From Xenophilus aerolatus (GTDB lineage: Bacteria > Pseudomonadota > Gammaproteobacteria > Burkholderiales > Burkholderiaceae_C), in NCBI GenBank assembly GCA_030418545.1, contig QAIB01000004.1, positions 310,001 through 374,000 of the forward strand: a stretch of 64,000 nucleotides of DNA, in the 5' to 3' direction. The position numbers were made by a program, and so were the translations under genes. The notes beneath the pieces were generated by a model, which was not told the origin of the DNA, made no database searches, and was given only the letters and a program-made list of their open reading frames with translations. Positions 34,097 to 43,215 of this stretch are shown here, piece after piece. Positions within the stretch are counted from its first letter, which is position 1. The number at the start of each line of letters is the position of its first letter.

Positions 34097-36244
34097 ATGA
34101 GAATTGTGATCGTTGGCGGCGGCATCGGTGGCCTCACCGCCGCCCTCACCCTGCGCCATCACGGGATCGAGGCGATTGTGCTGGAGCGCGCCGCCCAACT
34201 GAGCGAGATCGGCGCGGGCATCCAGATCGCCGCCAACGGCACGCTGGTGCTGCGCGAGTTGGGGCTGGAGCCTGCCCTGGCGGCCGTTGCCACCGTGCCC
34301 GAACGCTACGACTACCGCGACCTGGCGACCGGCCGGCTCCTGTACCTCGCGCCGCTCGGCCAGGAAGCGGCGGGCCGCTACGGCGCGCTCATGTACAACG
34401 TGCACCGCGCCGACCTCGTCGATCTGCTGCATGCCGCACTGCCCGCCGGCACCGTGCGGCTGGGCGCCGAGTGCGCCACGATCGCCCAGGACGCCCGCCA
34501 GGCGCGCGTGACGCTGAACACAGGCGAGGTGATCGAGGCGGATGCGGTCATCGGCGCCGACGGCATCCATTCGGCGGTGCGCACCGCCCTGCGCGGGCCG
34601 GAGGAAAAGCAGTTCGCCAACATCCTGATGTGGCGGGCGCTCATTCCCAAGGCCAAGCTGGAAGGCCTGCCGCTGCCCGTGGCCGGCAACAACTGGTTCG
34701 GCACCGGGCGCAACGTCATCTCGTACTGGGTCCGGCCCGACCTGTACAGCATCCTTGCGGCCGTGCCGGCCACCGAGGTGCGGCGCGAGTCCTGGACCGA
34801 GAGCGGCGACATCGGCGAACTGCTCGACTCCTTCCAGGGTGCGGAGCCCACGATCCAGGCCATGCTCGGCGCCGTCGAATCCAGCTTCATCACGGGCATG
34901 TACTACCGTGACCCGATCCCCAACTGGAGCACCGGCCGCATCACGCTGCTGGGTGACGCAGCACACGCCATGGTGCCGTACCTCGCGCAGGGCGCCTGCC
35001 AGTCCATCGAAGACGCGTGGGTGCTGGCGGTTTGCCTGAAGAACCACGGCGCCCAAGGCGTCGAGGCGGCCCTGCTGGAGTACGAGCGCCGCCGCCAGCC
35101 GCGCACCACGCGCATCCAGGCCGGCGCACGCTTCGCCGTGAAGATGGCGCATGAACCCGATGAGGATTCGGTGCGCTGGCGAAACGGCCGCTGGCGCGGA
35201 CTCGCACGCATCGATCCGCTGGCCGAAACCTCGTGGGCCTTCGCCTGGGGACACGACATCCTCGCCGCCGCCAAGCTGCCGCCTGGCGAGGTGGTCGGGC
35301 TGAGCGCGGCCAAGGAGGGCAAGCGCATGGCGCGGGCGGAGAGCCAGCGCGCCTTCGACCTCTGGAAAGGGGCCATCGGCTCGGAAGACATCGCACGCGG
35401 CCATCTGGGCCAGCGTGCGGCTTACGAGCGCTTCCTGTCCACGAACTTCCCTGCCCCGTCCGGCCTGAGCGTCGTGGCGGCCGAGCTCAACGGCGTGCGT
35501 GCATTGCGCGTCGGTACCGGCGACGAGGATGCGGCGGTGCTGCATTTCCATGGCGGCGCCTATGTGATGGGCTCGGCGTCCAGTTCGGCGGAGTACGCCG
35601 GCCGGCTCAGCCGGGCCTTCGGCGCGCCTTGCTACACCGTCGACTATCGGCTCGCGCCCGAGCACCCTTACCCCGCCGCGATCGACGATGCCTTCGATGC
35701 CTACCGCGGCCTGCTGGCCACCGGCGTCGCGCCGCAGCGCATCGTGCTCAGCGGCGAGTCCTCCGGTGCCGGCCTGGCCCTGGCGCTGGCGATGGCCCTG
35801 CAGCGTGCGGGATTGCCGCTGCCCGGCGGCGTGTTCGCCATCTGCCCGTTCACGGACCTCACGCTCGGCGGGCCCACCGTGAAGCTGCATTCGGGCGACG
35901 ACCCGGCTGCGCATCGCGACTCGCTCACGCAGCTCGCCGCCTCGTACTTCCAGGGCCATGAGCCTACCGATCCGATGGTGTCGCCCCTCTTCGGAGACCC
36001 GGCCGGATTGCCACCGCTGTACATCGCCGTGGTCGATGGCGAGGTGCTGCAGAGCGACGGCACCCGCTTCGCCGACAAGGCGCGGGCGGCAGGCGTGGAC
36101 GTCACCCTGCGCGTGGTGCCGGACTCGGTGCATGTCTTCACGCTGTTCCCTTTCCTGCCCGAGGCGCAGGACACGCTCGAGGACGCCGCGCGCTGGTCAC
36201 GCGGCTGGCTTCCGAGTGGCGTCCGCACCGCCCTCGCCGCCTGA
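34097..36244 (+). CDS. Flavin-dependent monooxygenase fused to HSL-type alpha/beta hydrolase
   Basis: One frame of 715 residues joins two enzymes. Residues 1 to ~385 are a class A flavin hydroxylase (salicylate-hydroxylase type): FAD motif GGGIGGLTAAL, GADGIHSAVR, and GDAAHAMVPYLAQGACQSIEDA. After a linker, residues ~430-715 form a hormone-sensitive-lipase family esterase: oxyanion HGGAY (485-489), nucleophile Ser555 in GESSG, an Asp in VVDGEV and His679 in SVHVF. Both active sites look intact. The binding-protein gene follows after 49 bases. A plausible role is uptake, hydroxylation and ester hydrolysis of an aromatic compound; the order and substrate are inference. Confidence 0.88.
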   Translation: MRIVIVGGGIGGLTAALTLRHHGIEAIVLERAAQLSEIGAGIQIAANGTLVLRELGLEPALAAVATVPERYDYRDLATGRLLYLAPLGQEAAGRYGALMYNVHRADLVDLLHAALPAGTVRLGAECATIAQDARQARVTLNTGEVIEADAVIGADGIHSAVRTALRGPEEKQFANILMWRALIPKAKLEGLPLPVAGNNWFGTGRNVISYWVRPDLYSILAAVPATEVRRESWTESGDIGELLDSFQGAEPTIQAMLGAVESSFITGMYYRDPIPNWSTGRITLLGDAAHAMVPYLAQGACQSIEDAWVLAVCLKNHGAQGVEAALLEYERRRQPRTTRIQAGARFAVKMAHEPDEDSVRWRNGRWRGLARIDPLAETSWAFAWGHDILAAAKLPPGEVVGLSAAKEGKRMARAESQRAFDLWKGAIGSEDIARGHLGQRAAYERFLSTNFPAPSGLSVVAAELNGVRALRVGTGDEDAAVLHFHGGAYVMGSASSSAEYAGRLSRAFGAPCYTVDYRLAPEHPYPAAIDDAFDAYRGLLATGVAPQRIVLSGESSGAGLALALAMALQRAGLPLPGGVFAICPFTDLTLGGPTVKLHSGDDPAAHRDSLTQLAASYFQGHEPTDPMVSPLFGDPAGLPPLYIAVVDGEVLQSDGTRFADKARAAGVDVTLRVVPDSVHVFTLFPFLPEAQDTLEDAARWSRGWLPSGVRTALAA

Positions 36245-36293
36245 GCGCCGCCGAGCGGCTTGCCTTTGCACCCATCGAGAACAGGAGACAACC

Positions 36294-37520
36294 ATGCATC
36301 CCATCACCCGCCGCGCCACCGCTTGCGCGCTCGCCCTGGCCAGCATCGCCGCCACTGCGGCCGGCTCGGCGCCCGTGCTGTCCGACGCCACCGTCAAGGT
36401 GGGCGTGCTCACCGACATGAACAGCATCTTCTCGGAGCTCGGCGGCAAGGGCTCGGTGCTGGCCGCGCAGATGGCGATCGACGACTACAAAGCCACCGCC
36501 AAGCCGGCGTTCAAGATCGGGCTCATCAGCGCGGACCACCAGAACAAGGCCGACATCGGTGCCAGCAAGGCACGCGAGTGGTACGACACGCAGCAGGTGG
36601 ACGTCATCGTCGACGCCATCAACTCGGCGGTGGCGCTCGCGGTGTCGAACGTCACGCGCGACAAGAAGAAGCTGCTGATCGCCACCGGGCCGGGCTCCAT
36701 GCGCCTGACCAACGAGGAGTGCTCACCCTACACCATCAGCTACACCTGGGACACCTACTCGGTGTCGCGCCCGCAGGCCCGGGCGCTGACGAAGGGCGGC
36801 ATCGACAGCTGGTACTTCGTGACGGTGGACTACGCGCTGGGGCAGTCGATCGAGCAGGAAGCCGCGGCCGCGATCCAGGCCGCAGGCGGGAAGGTGATCG
36901 GCGCCGTGAAGCACCCTCTGAGCGCGCCCGACTTCTCCTCCTTCATGCTGCAGGCGCAGGCCTCGAAGGCAAAGGCCGTGGCGATCGCCAATGCGGGCGG
37001 CGACCTGATCAACGCGGTGAAGGCCGCGCGCGAGTTCGGCCTGGCGCCCAAGCAGACCATCGTGCCGCTGTCCGGCTCGCTCACCGACGTGCATGCCATC
37101 GGGCTGGCGGCGGCGCAGGGGATGATCGTCACCGAGGGCTTCTACTGGAACCTCAATGCGCAGACACGCGAATGGAGCCGCCGCTTCTACGACAAGCACA
37201 AGCGGATGCCGAATCTGATCCACGCCGGCACCTACTCGGCCGTGATGAACTACCTGAAAGCCGTGCACGCGGCGGGCAGCGACAAGGCCGACGATGTGCT
37301 GGCGCAGCTGAAGAAAACCACCGTGAACGACGTCTTCGCCAGCAACGGCCGGCTGCGCGACGACGGCCGCTTCGTGCACGACATGTACCTCATGGAAGTG
37401 AAGAAGCCGTCCGAATCGAAAGAGCCGTGGGACTACTTCAACGTGAAGGCGGTGGTCCCCGGCGAGCAGGCGTTCCAGCCGCTGTCGGAATCGCGCTGCC
37501 CGCTGCTCAAGCGCTCCTGA
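36294..37520 (+). CDS. ABC transporter substrate-binding protein, LivK family
   Basis: Periplasmic binding protein of 408 residues with a signal peptide of about 22 residues (ACALALASIAATAAG). The two-lobed type I fold is evident: VKVGVLTDMNSIFSELGGKG, ARALTKGGIDSWYFVTVDYALG and ANAGGDLINAVKAAREFG. The C-terminal 160 residues closely parallel the partial protein at 2-490. A CAGGAG site precedes the ATG. It probably delivers the substrate of the monooxygenase-esterase encoded just upstream. Its TGA (37518-37520) directly abuts the stop of the convergent LysR gene. Confidence 0.93.
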   Translation: MHPITRRATACALALASIAATAAGSAPVLSDATVKVGVLTDMNSIFSELGGKGSVLAAQMAIDDYKATAKPAFKIGLISADHQNKADIGASKAREWYDTQQVDVIVDAINSAVALAVSNVTRDKKKLLIATGPGSMRLTNEECSPYTISYTWDTYSVSRPQARALTKGGIDSWYFVTVDYALGQSIEQEAAAAIQAAGGKVIGAVKHPLSAPDFSSFMLQAQASKAKAVAIANAGGDLINAVKAAREFGLAPKQTIVPLSGSLTDVHAIGLAAAQGMIVTEGFYWNLNAQTREWSRRFYDKHKRMPNLIHAGTYSAVMNYLKAVHAAGSDKADDVLAQLKKTTVNDVFASNGRLRDDGRFVHDMYLMEVKKPSESKEPWDYFNVKAVVPGEQAFQPLSESRCPLLKRS

Positions 37521-38426
37521 TCACGCGGCCGGAGTTGCCAGCACCTGCTGCACGCACCGAAGCATGCTGCGCACCGCCACCGACTCGCGCCCCTCGGCCG
37601 GGCGCAGCGCGCGCACCGGCACGGGCAGCTCGGGCTGCAGCGCCAGCACGTCGACCTTCATTGCATCGGCCGACAGGGCCGTGCAGCCGTCGATGAGCGC
37701 GATGCCCAGCCCGTGCTGCGCCATGGCGAGCGCGGCGTGATACGTCTGCACGGTGACCACGGCCTGCAGGCCCACGCCGGCGTCCCGGCAGGCCTGGCTC
37801 AGGCTCAGGCCCACCGGGTCGCGGGCATCGAGGGCGATGACCGGGACGTCGCCCAGCGCGGCGAGGTCGACGGCACCCGTGCGCACGACGGCAGGCGGCA
37901 GCAGGCCCTTGGGAGCGACGCAGACCATGCGGCTGTCGGCCAGGGTCTCGTGCGTGAGGCCGGGCGGCACGACGGGACTGAAGGCGAAGCCGATGTCGGC
38001 CTCGCGCAGCAGCAGCGCCGACACGATCTGCGGCGTGTGCAGCGCCTCGACGTGGATGGCGACCTTGGGGTGCTTGCGGCGGAAGGCCACCAGCGCGCGC
38101 GGCAGCACCTCGTGCGTGAGCGCCATCACGGCGAGGATGCGCAGCTCCTGCGTCGCGTCGTCGGCCTGCCGCAGGTTGGCCGCCAGGCGCTGCACCTCGT
38201 CGAGCTGCGCGAAGAGGCGCTCGATGTGCGGGTACAGGGCCTGGGCCTCGGCGGTGGGCGTCAGCCGGCCCTTGGCGCGGCGGAACAGCGCGAAGCCCAG
38301 CTGCAGTTCGGCATGCTGCAGGGTGCGGCTGACGGCCGGCTGCGTGACGTTGATGAGCCGCGCCGCAGCGCTCACGCTGCCGGTGAGCATGACGGCATTA
38401 AAGACCTCGATGTGGCGCAGGCGCAT
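37521..38426 (-). CDS. LysR family transcriptional regulator
   Basis: Protein of 301 residues. The HTH MRLRHIEVFNAVMLTGSVSA and AARLINVTQPAVSRTLQHAE is standard for LysR, and a two-subdomain effector-binding region follows. It is convergent with the binding-protein gene and close (7 bases) to the adenosyltransferase gene end upstream. The usual divergent target is missing: the upstream neighbour is transcribed on the same strand. Its regulon is unclear; the catabolic cluster is one candidate. Confidence 0.9.
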   Translation of the reverse strand: MRLRHIEVFNAVMLTGSVSAAARLINVTQPAVSRTLQHAELQLGFALFRRAKGRLTPTAEAQALYPHIERLFAQLDEVQRLAANLRQADDATQELRILAVMALTHEVLPRALVAFRRKHPKVAIHVEALHTPQIVSALLLREADIGFAFSPVVPPGLTHETLADSRMVCVAPKGLLPPAVVRTGAVDLAALGDVPVIALDARDPVGLSLSQACRDAGVGLQAVVTVQTYHAALAMAQHGLGIALIDGCTALSADAMKVDVLALQPELPVPVRALRPAEGRESVAVRSMLRCVQQVLATPAA

Positions 38427-38433
38427 CGGGCGA

Positions 38434-39012
38434 TCAGTCGTCCGCGGCCGAAGCAGCAGCGCGCGCCATGCGTTCGCTCTTCCAGTAGACGTCGTCGCCG
38501 CCGTCCATGCGGTTGAACACGCGGGCCAGCACGAAGAGCAGGTCGCTCAGGCGGTTGAGGTATTGGCGCAGGCCGTCGTTGAGCGGCTCCTGCGCGCCCA
38601 GCGCGACCACGGCGCGTTCGGCCCGGCGCGCCACGGTGCGGCACACGTGGGCCTGCGAGGCCGCGCGCGTGCCGGCCGGCAAGATGAATTCCGCCAGGCG
38701 CGGCAGCGTGGCGTTGTGGTCGGCCAGGGCCTGGTCGAGCTGCAGCAGGGCTTCGGGCTTCAGCAGCGTGTAGCCAGGCATCGACAGTTCGCCGCCCAGG
38801 TTGAAGAGCTGGTGCTGCACGTCGACGAGCAGTTCGCGCACCGCCTCGGGCAGCGGCTCGCACAGCAGCAGGCCGATGTGCGAGTTGAGTTCGTCCACGT
38901 CGCCCATGGCGTGCACCCGCAGGTGGCTCTTGGGCACGCGGGTGTTGTCGCCCAGGCCGGTGGTGCCGTCGTCGCCGGTGCGGGTGGCGATCTGTGAGAG
39001 TCGGTTGCCCAT
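38434..39012 (-). CDS. Cob(I)alamin adenosyltransferase, PduO type
   Basis: Protein of 192 residues that converts cob(I)alamin plus ATP to adenosylcobalamin. The N-terminal ATP loop TRTGDDGTTGLGD, the following VHAMGDVDELNSHIGLL, the CRTVARRAERAVV helix with its conserved Arg residues, and LNRLSDLLFVLAR are PduO-type hallmarks. It lies 7 bases upstream of the LysR gene on the same strand, so they are probably co-transcribed. Confidence 0.93.
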   Translation of the reverse strand: MGNRLSQIATRTGDDGTTGLGDNTRVPKSHLRVHAMGDVDELNSHIGLLLCEPLPEAVRELLVDVQHQLFNLGGELSMPGYTLLKPEALLQLDQALADHNATLPRLAEFILPAGTRAASQAHVCRTVARRAERAVVALGAQEPLNDGLRQYLNRLSDLLFVLARVFNRMDGGDDVYWKSERMARAAASAADD

Positions 39013-39131
39013 GGAGGGTGCTGCCTTGTGGTGATGGATCGTCCGGGCGCCGCGGGGGGCCCATCCGTTGCAGAATGGTAGACCCTTCCCTCACGACCTC
39101 GGCTGCGCCCGCGCGGCGCCGGAGACCGCCC

Positions 39132-40559
39132 ATGAACGCCCCCGCTTCCCTCGCCCATGTGACGCCCGAGATCGCCGTGCGCGACGTGCCCGACGCGTTG
39201 ATCCAGGCCCTGCAGCAGCGCTTCGGCGCGCAGTGCTCCACGGCGATGGCGGTGCGCACGCAGCACGGGCGCGACGAATCCGCCTTCACCGAGGTGCCGC
39301 CGCCCGCGGCCGTGGTCTTCGCCGAGAGCACGCAGGACGTGGCCGATGCCGTCGAGCTCGCCAGCCGGTACGACGTGCCGGTGATCCCCTTCGGCGTGGG
39401 CTCCTCGCTCGAAGGCCACCTGCTCGCGGTGCAGGGCGGCATCAGCATCGACGTGTCGCGCATGAACAAGGTGCTTTCGGTCAACGCCGACGACCTCACG
39501 GTGACGGTGCAGCCGGGCGTGACGCGCAAGCAGCTCAACGAGGAGATCAAGAGCACGGGGCTGTTCTTCCCCATCGACCCCGGCGCCGACGCGTCGATCG
39601 GCGGCATGACGGCCACCCGTGCCAGCGGCACGAACGCGGTGCGCTACGGCACCATGCGCGAGAACGTGCTGGCGCTCGAGGTGGTCACGGCCAGTGGCGA
39701 GGTGATCCGCACCGGCACGCGCGCCAAGAAGTCCTCTGCCGGCTACGACCTGACACGCCTCTTCGTCGGCAGCGAAGGCACGCTGGGCGTGGTCACCGAG
39801 ATCACGCTGCGCATCTTCCCGCTGCCGGAGGCGGTGTCGGCCGCGATCTGCTCCTTCCCGAGCATCGAGGCGGCCGTGCGCACCACCATCGAGATCATCC
39901 AGCTGGGCGTGCCGATCGCGCGCGTCGAGCTGATCGACGTGAACACCGTGCGCATGGTCAACGCCTACAGCAAGCTCACCCTGCGCGAAGAACCCATGCT
40001 GCTGATGGAGTTCCACGGCTCGCCGGCCGGTGTGAAGGAGCAGGCCGAGGTGGTGCAGGAACTGGCCAGCGGCCATGGCGGCAATGCCTTCGAGTGGGCC
40101 AGCACGCCGGAGGAGCGCACCCGCCTGTGGACCGCGCGGCACAACAGCTACTTCGCGGCGATCGCCTCGCGCCCGGGTTGCCGCGCGATCAGCACCGACA
40201 CCTGCGTGCCGATCTCCCGTCTGGCCGACTGCCTGCTCGAATCGGTGGCCGAGGTCGACGCCAGCGGCATCCCCTACTTCCTGGTCGGCCACGTGGGCGA
40301 CGGCAACTTCCACTTCGGCTACCTCATCAATCCCGACGACGCGCAGGAACGCGCCAAGGCCGAGCAGCTCAACCACGCGCTGGTGGCGCGCGCCATCGCG
40401 CTCGAGGGCACCTGCACCGGCGAGCACGGCGTGGGGCTGCACAAGATGGGCTTCCTGGTCGACGAGGCCGGCGCGGGGGCGATCGACATGATGCGCACCA
40501 TCAAGCGTGCGCTCGACCCGAAGAACATCATGAACCCGGGCAAGATCTTCGCGCTCTGA
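39132..40559 (+). CDS. FAD-binding oxidase, GlcD/D-lactate dehydrogenase type
   Basis: Protein of 475 residues of the FAD-linked oxidase C family. The FAD-binding PCMH domain has VPVIPFGVGSSLEGHLLAVQ, VQPGVTRKQLNEEIK, DPGADASIGGMTATRASGTN and LFVGSEGTLGVVTEITLR. The C-terminal substrate domain has GHVGDGNFHFGYLI and GEHGVGLHKMGFL, with KRALDPKNIMNPGKI at the end. It should oxidise a 2-hydroxy acid such as D-lactate or glycolate. It is monocistronic: a repeat and a terminator follow directly. Confidence 0.9.
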   Translation: MNAPASLAHVTPEIAVRDVPDALIQALQQRFGAQCSTAMAVRTQHGRDESAFTEVPPPAAVVFAESTQDVADAVELASRYDVPVIPFGVGSSLEGHLLAVQGGISIDVSRMNKVLSVNADDLTVTVQPGVTRKQLNEEIKSTGLFFPIDPGADASIGGMTATRASGTNAVRYGTMRENVLALEVVTASGEVIRTGTRAKKSSAGYDLTRLFVGSEGTLGVVTEITLRIFPLPEAVSAAICSFPSIEAAVRTTIEIIQLGVPIARVELIDVNTVRMVNAYSKLTLREEPMLLMEFHGSPAGVKEQAEVVQELASGHGGNAFEWASTPEERTRLWTARHNSYFAAIASRPGCRAISTDTCVPISRLADCLLESVAEVDASGIPYFLVGHVGDGNFHFGYLINPDDAQERAKAEQLNHALVARAIALEGTCTGEHGVGLHKMGFLVDEAGAGAIDMMRTIKRALDPKNIMNPGKIFAL

Positions 40560-40610
40560 TGCTATCGATTCGATAGCTGCTGGCGCCCGCCCGCCGGGCG
40601 TTCCGGCGCG
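40559..40610 (+). repeat. GCTATC-family interspersed repeat
   Basis: TGCTATCGATTCGATAGCTGC (a near-perfect dyad) followed by GCGCCCGCCCGCCGGGCG. It starts on the last base of the FAD-oxidase stop codon, so it abuts the gene end. Confidence 0.8.
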
Positions 40611-40622
40611 ATTCGGCCCATG

Positions 40623-40650
40623 AAAAAAGCCCGGCGAGCCGGGCTTTTTC
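40623..40650. terminator. Bidirectional rho-independent terminator
   Basis: AAAAAAGCCCGG-CGAG-CCGGGCTTTTT: a strong GC stem with A-run and T-run on either side, between convergent genes (oxidase ending 40559 and CsgG-family gene ending 40668). It can stop transcription from both. Confidence 0.9.
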
Positions 40651-40667
40651 TTTGCGGGCGTGCCGGC

Positions 40668-41561
40668 TCAGCGACGACGACGCGTGGGCTGTTCGCTCGG
40701 CACGTAGGTCTGCGACGGTGCGGCACCGCCATCCACGCCCAGCCGGCCGCCGCCGCCCAGGCCCTGGCCGCGCACGGTCTGGGCCTTGTAGTTGCGCAGC
40801 GAGACGACGAGCTGGTTGTACGAATCCATGAAGGCCGCGGCGATGACCTTGCCCTGCGGCGTGCGCGAGTAGCCGCCGATGCGGCCCGCAGCATCGGCGC
40901 CAGCCACGCCCAGGAAGCCGCCGAAATCGGTCTTCGAGGCGCTGCCCTCCGACACGCCGATCTGCACGCCCGACCGGTTGTCGATCAGCGTCAGCATGGT
41001 GCTCGCTTCGCGGGTCTGCAGACTGCCGCCGACATTGGCCAGCACGTTGCTGTAGCGGCCGCGGTTGATGATGCCGCCGAGCGCAGCGCCCATGCCGCCG
41101 GCGTCGCTGTTGTTGATGATGACCTCGGGCGAGATGCCGTAGTCGGATGCGACCATCTGGCCCTTGCCGAAGTTGCTGCCGGCGCGCATTTCGCCCGACT
41201 GCATGATGGCCCGCTCGCGGTTCATGGCGTTCATGCCGGCCGCGCCGCGCTCGACGACGATGAAGCAGTTGGACTGCTGGATCAGCAGGCGCAGCAGTGT
41301 GGAGGTGGGCGGCAGCTTGTACTCGCCGGTGATGATGGTGTACCAGCCGGCCGACTGGTTCTCGATCAGCGAGACGGTGCCCAGCGGCGATTCGCAGCGT
41401 TCCAGCGCGCTGCTGGCGTTGGCGGAAGCCGAGCCGGCGGCGCTGCCGGTAGCCACGGTCTTGGCCGACTGGCTGCCCATCTGCATGTCCGTCGTCTGGC
41501 AACCGGCGAGTGCGAGCATGCCCACCAAGGCGGCTGCGAGGGGAATTCTGGCGAAGGTCAT
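40668..41561 (-). CDS. CsgG/HfaB family outer-membrane lipoprotein
   Basis: Protein of 297 residues with a lipoprotein signal peptide (lipobox LAGC, Cys around residue 21). The mature part has the CsgG-family sequence order: CFIVVERGAAGMNAMNRERAI, GQMVASDYGISPEVI, TMLTLIDNRSGVQIGVSEGSA and AAFMDSYNQLVVSLRNY. CsgG forms the curli secretion pore; HfaB relatives help anchor the holdfast. No curli genes are nearby, so its export substrate is unknown. The tail is Gly-rich with a basic end. Confidence 0.82.
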   Translation of the reverse strand: MTFARIPLAAALVGMLALAGCQTTDMQMGSQSAKTVATGSAAGSASANASSALERCESPLGTVSLIENQSAGWYTIITGEYKLPPTSTLLRLLIQQSNCFIVVERGAAGMNAMNRERAIMQSGEMRAGSNFGKGQMVASDYGISPEVIINNSDAGGMGAALGGIINRGRYSNVLANVGGSLQTREASTMLTLIDNRSGVQIGVSEGSASKTDFGGFLGVAGADAAGRIGGYSRTPQGKVIAAAFMDSYNQLVVSLRNYKAQTVRGQGLGGGGRLGVDGGAAPSQTYVPSEQPTRRRR

Positions 41562-41680
41562 AGGGGTGGCTCTGACAAGTTGCAACAATCGGCAAGGATA
41601 TCGCGAAACGATTGCGTGACCATTCATCAAAAGGCGGGGGAGACCTCGACGCCACTGCGCCGTTCGGTCGTACGCCGCCT

Positions 41681-42652
41681 TCAGGCCGAACCGCCGCGCA
41701 GCCGGTCGATGATGCCGTTGAGCGACTCCAGCGAGCCGAAGTGGATGGCGAGCTCGCCGCTCTCCTCCACCTTGCCCCCACGCTTGCTGCGCTTCTTGAT
41801 GCGCACCTCGACCTCGGCCGTCAGCAGGTCGGCCAGTTCTTCTTCCACGCGCTGCAGGTCGCGCGATTTCTCGGCGGCACCGCCGCGCCGCGCGGGCGCC
41901 GTGAGGTTGAACTCGGCCGCCAGCTTCTTGACCAGCGACTCGGCCTCGCGCACCGACAGCTTCTTGGCCACGATCTGGTTGGCGGCGGTGATCTGCGTCG
42001 CGCGGTCCAGCGCCAGCAGTGCGCGGGCATGGCCCATGTCGACGTCGCCGGCCATCAGCAGGCCCTGCACCGGTTCGGCCAGGTTGAGCAGGCGCAGCAG
42101 GTTGCTGGCCGCGCTGCGCGAGCGGCCCACGGCCTGCGCCGCCGCCTCGTGCGTGAGACCGAACTCGTTCACCAGCCGCTGCAGGCCCTGCGCTTCTTCG
42201 AGCGGGTTGAGGTCTTCGCGCTGGATGTTCTCGATCAGCGACATCGCCGCGGCGGCCTCGTTGGGCACGTCGCGCACCAGCACCGGCACCTCCGCCAGGC
42301 CGGCCAGCTTCGCAGCACGGAAGCGCCGCTCGCCGGCGATGATCTCGAAGGGCGCGTTCTTGGCCGCCGCCTGGTCGGCATCGAGCCGGCGCACCAGGAT
42401 CGGTTGCATGATCCCCTGCGCCTTGATGCTCTCGGCCAGTTCGTACAGCGCGCCCTCGTCCATGCGGGTGCGCGGCTGGTAGACGCCGGGGACCATCTGG
42501 TCGAGCGCCAGCGTGCTCGGGTTGCCGTCGCGCGCGGCCGGCGTGCCGGCGCCCTCGTTGTCGTCGTTGCCGCTGTCGCGCGACGTGCCCGCCGCGGGGC
42601 CGAGCAGGGCTTCGAGTCCGCGGCCGAGGCCCTTGGGTTTCTTGGTGGCCAT
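41681..42652 (-). CDS. parB: Chromosome partitioning protein ParB
   Basis: Protein of 323 residues. It begins KKPKGLGRGLEALLG, typical of chromosomal ParB. The CTP-binding ParB/Sulfiredoxin box includes PGVYQPRTRMDEGALYELAESI (in part) and GERRFRAAKLAGL. The HTH that reads parS is LTHEAAAQAVGRSRSAASNLL. A C-terminal dimerisation domain ends LNGIIDRLRGG. Its ATG overlaps the stop of the upstream hydrolase gene by one base. Two parS sites are present 2-3 kb away in rsmG and mnmG. Confidence 0.96.
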   Translation of the reverse strand: MATKKPKGLGRGLEALLGPAAGTSRDSGNDDNEGAGTPAARDGNPSTLALDQMVPGVYQPRTRMDEGALYELAESIKAQGIMQPILVRRLDADQAAAKNAPFEIIAGERRFRAAKLAGLAEVPVLVRDVPNEAAAAMSLIENIQREDLNPLEEAQGLQRLVNEFGLTHEAAAQAVGRSRSAASNLLRLLNLAEPVQGLLMAGDVDMGHARALLALDRATQITAANQIVAKKLSVREAESLVKKLAAEFNLTAPARRGGAAEKSRDLQRVEEELADLLTAEVEVRIKKRSKRGGKVEESGELAIHFGSLESLNGIIDRLRGGSA

Positions 42653-43215
42653 CAGTGGGTGGTCTTCGTGGAGACGGGGTTCATCAATTCGAGCAGCAGC
42701 GCGCGGCCCTCGGGCCAGTCGCCCAGGCCCGAGTCGGCGTTGACGTGGCCGCGGGCGCCGAGGTCGACGAAGCGTGCGCCCCAGTCGCTGGCCAGGCCGC
42801 GCGCACGCTCGGCGCTGCAATAGGGATCGTCGGTCGAGCCGACCAGGATCGAAGGAAACGGCAGGCGCTGGCGCACGATGGGCGCCCAGCCGGGGATCTG
42901 CTGGCGCAGGTCCTCGCGCTCCAGGTCGCCGGGCGCGACCAGCAGTGCGCCGGCGACCCGGTCGGTGTGGCGTGAATGTGCAGCCCACGCGGCCACCAGC
43001 AGGCAGCCCATGCTGTGGGCCGCGAAGACGACCGGGCCCGCGGCCGCGAGCACCGCTTCCTCGAGCTGCGCCGACCAGTCGCCGCGCAGCGGCCGCATCC
43101 AGTCGTGCTGCTGCACCCGCCGGTCGCCGTGCAGGGCTTCCCAGCAGGTCTGCCAGTGGCCGGGGCCGCTGTTCTGCCAGCCGGGCAGCAGAAGAACCTC
43201 AGCGGTCGCGCTCAT
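42652..43215 (-). CDS. RBBP9/YdeN family serine hydrolase
   Basis: Protein of 187 residues: LLLPGWQNSGPGHWQTCWE at the N-terminus, nucleophile elbow AHSMGC, the acid in VGSTDDPYC, and the terminal His in GARGHVNADSGLGDWPEG. These are the RBBP9 (DUF1234/YdeN) family marks; substrates are unknown. It sits between parA and parB, overlapping parB by one base. Its ATG directly follows a GCTATC-family repeat (TAGCAAATG) and has no recognisable Shine-Dalgarno sequence. Confidence 0.9.
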   Translation of the reverse strand: MSATAEVLLLPGWQNSGPGHWQTCWEALHGDRRVQQHDWMRPLRGDWSAQLEEAVLAAAGPVVFAAHSMGCLLVAAWAAHSRHTDRVAGALLVAPGDLEREDLRQQIPGWAPIVRQRLPFPSILVGSTDDPYCSAERARGLASDWGARFVDLGARGHVNADSGLGDWPEGRALLLELMNPVSTKTTH

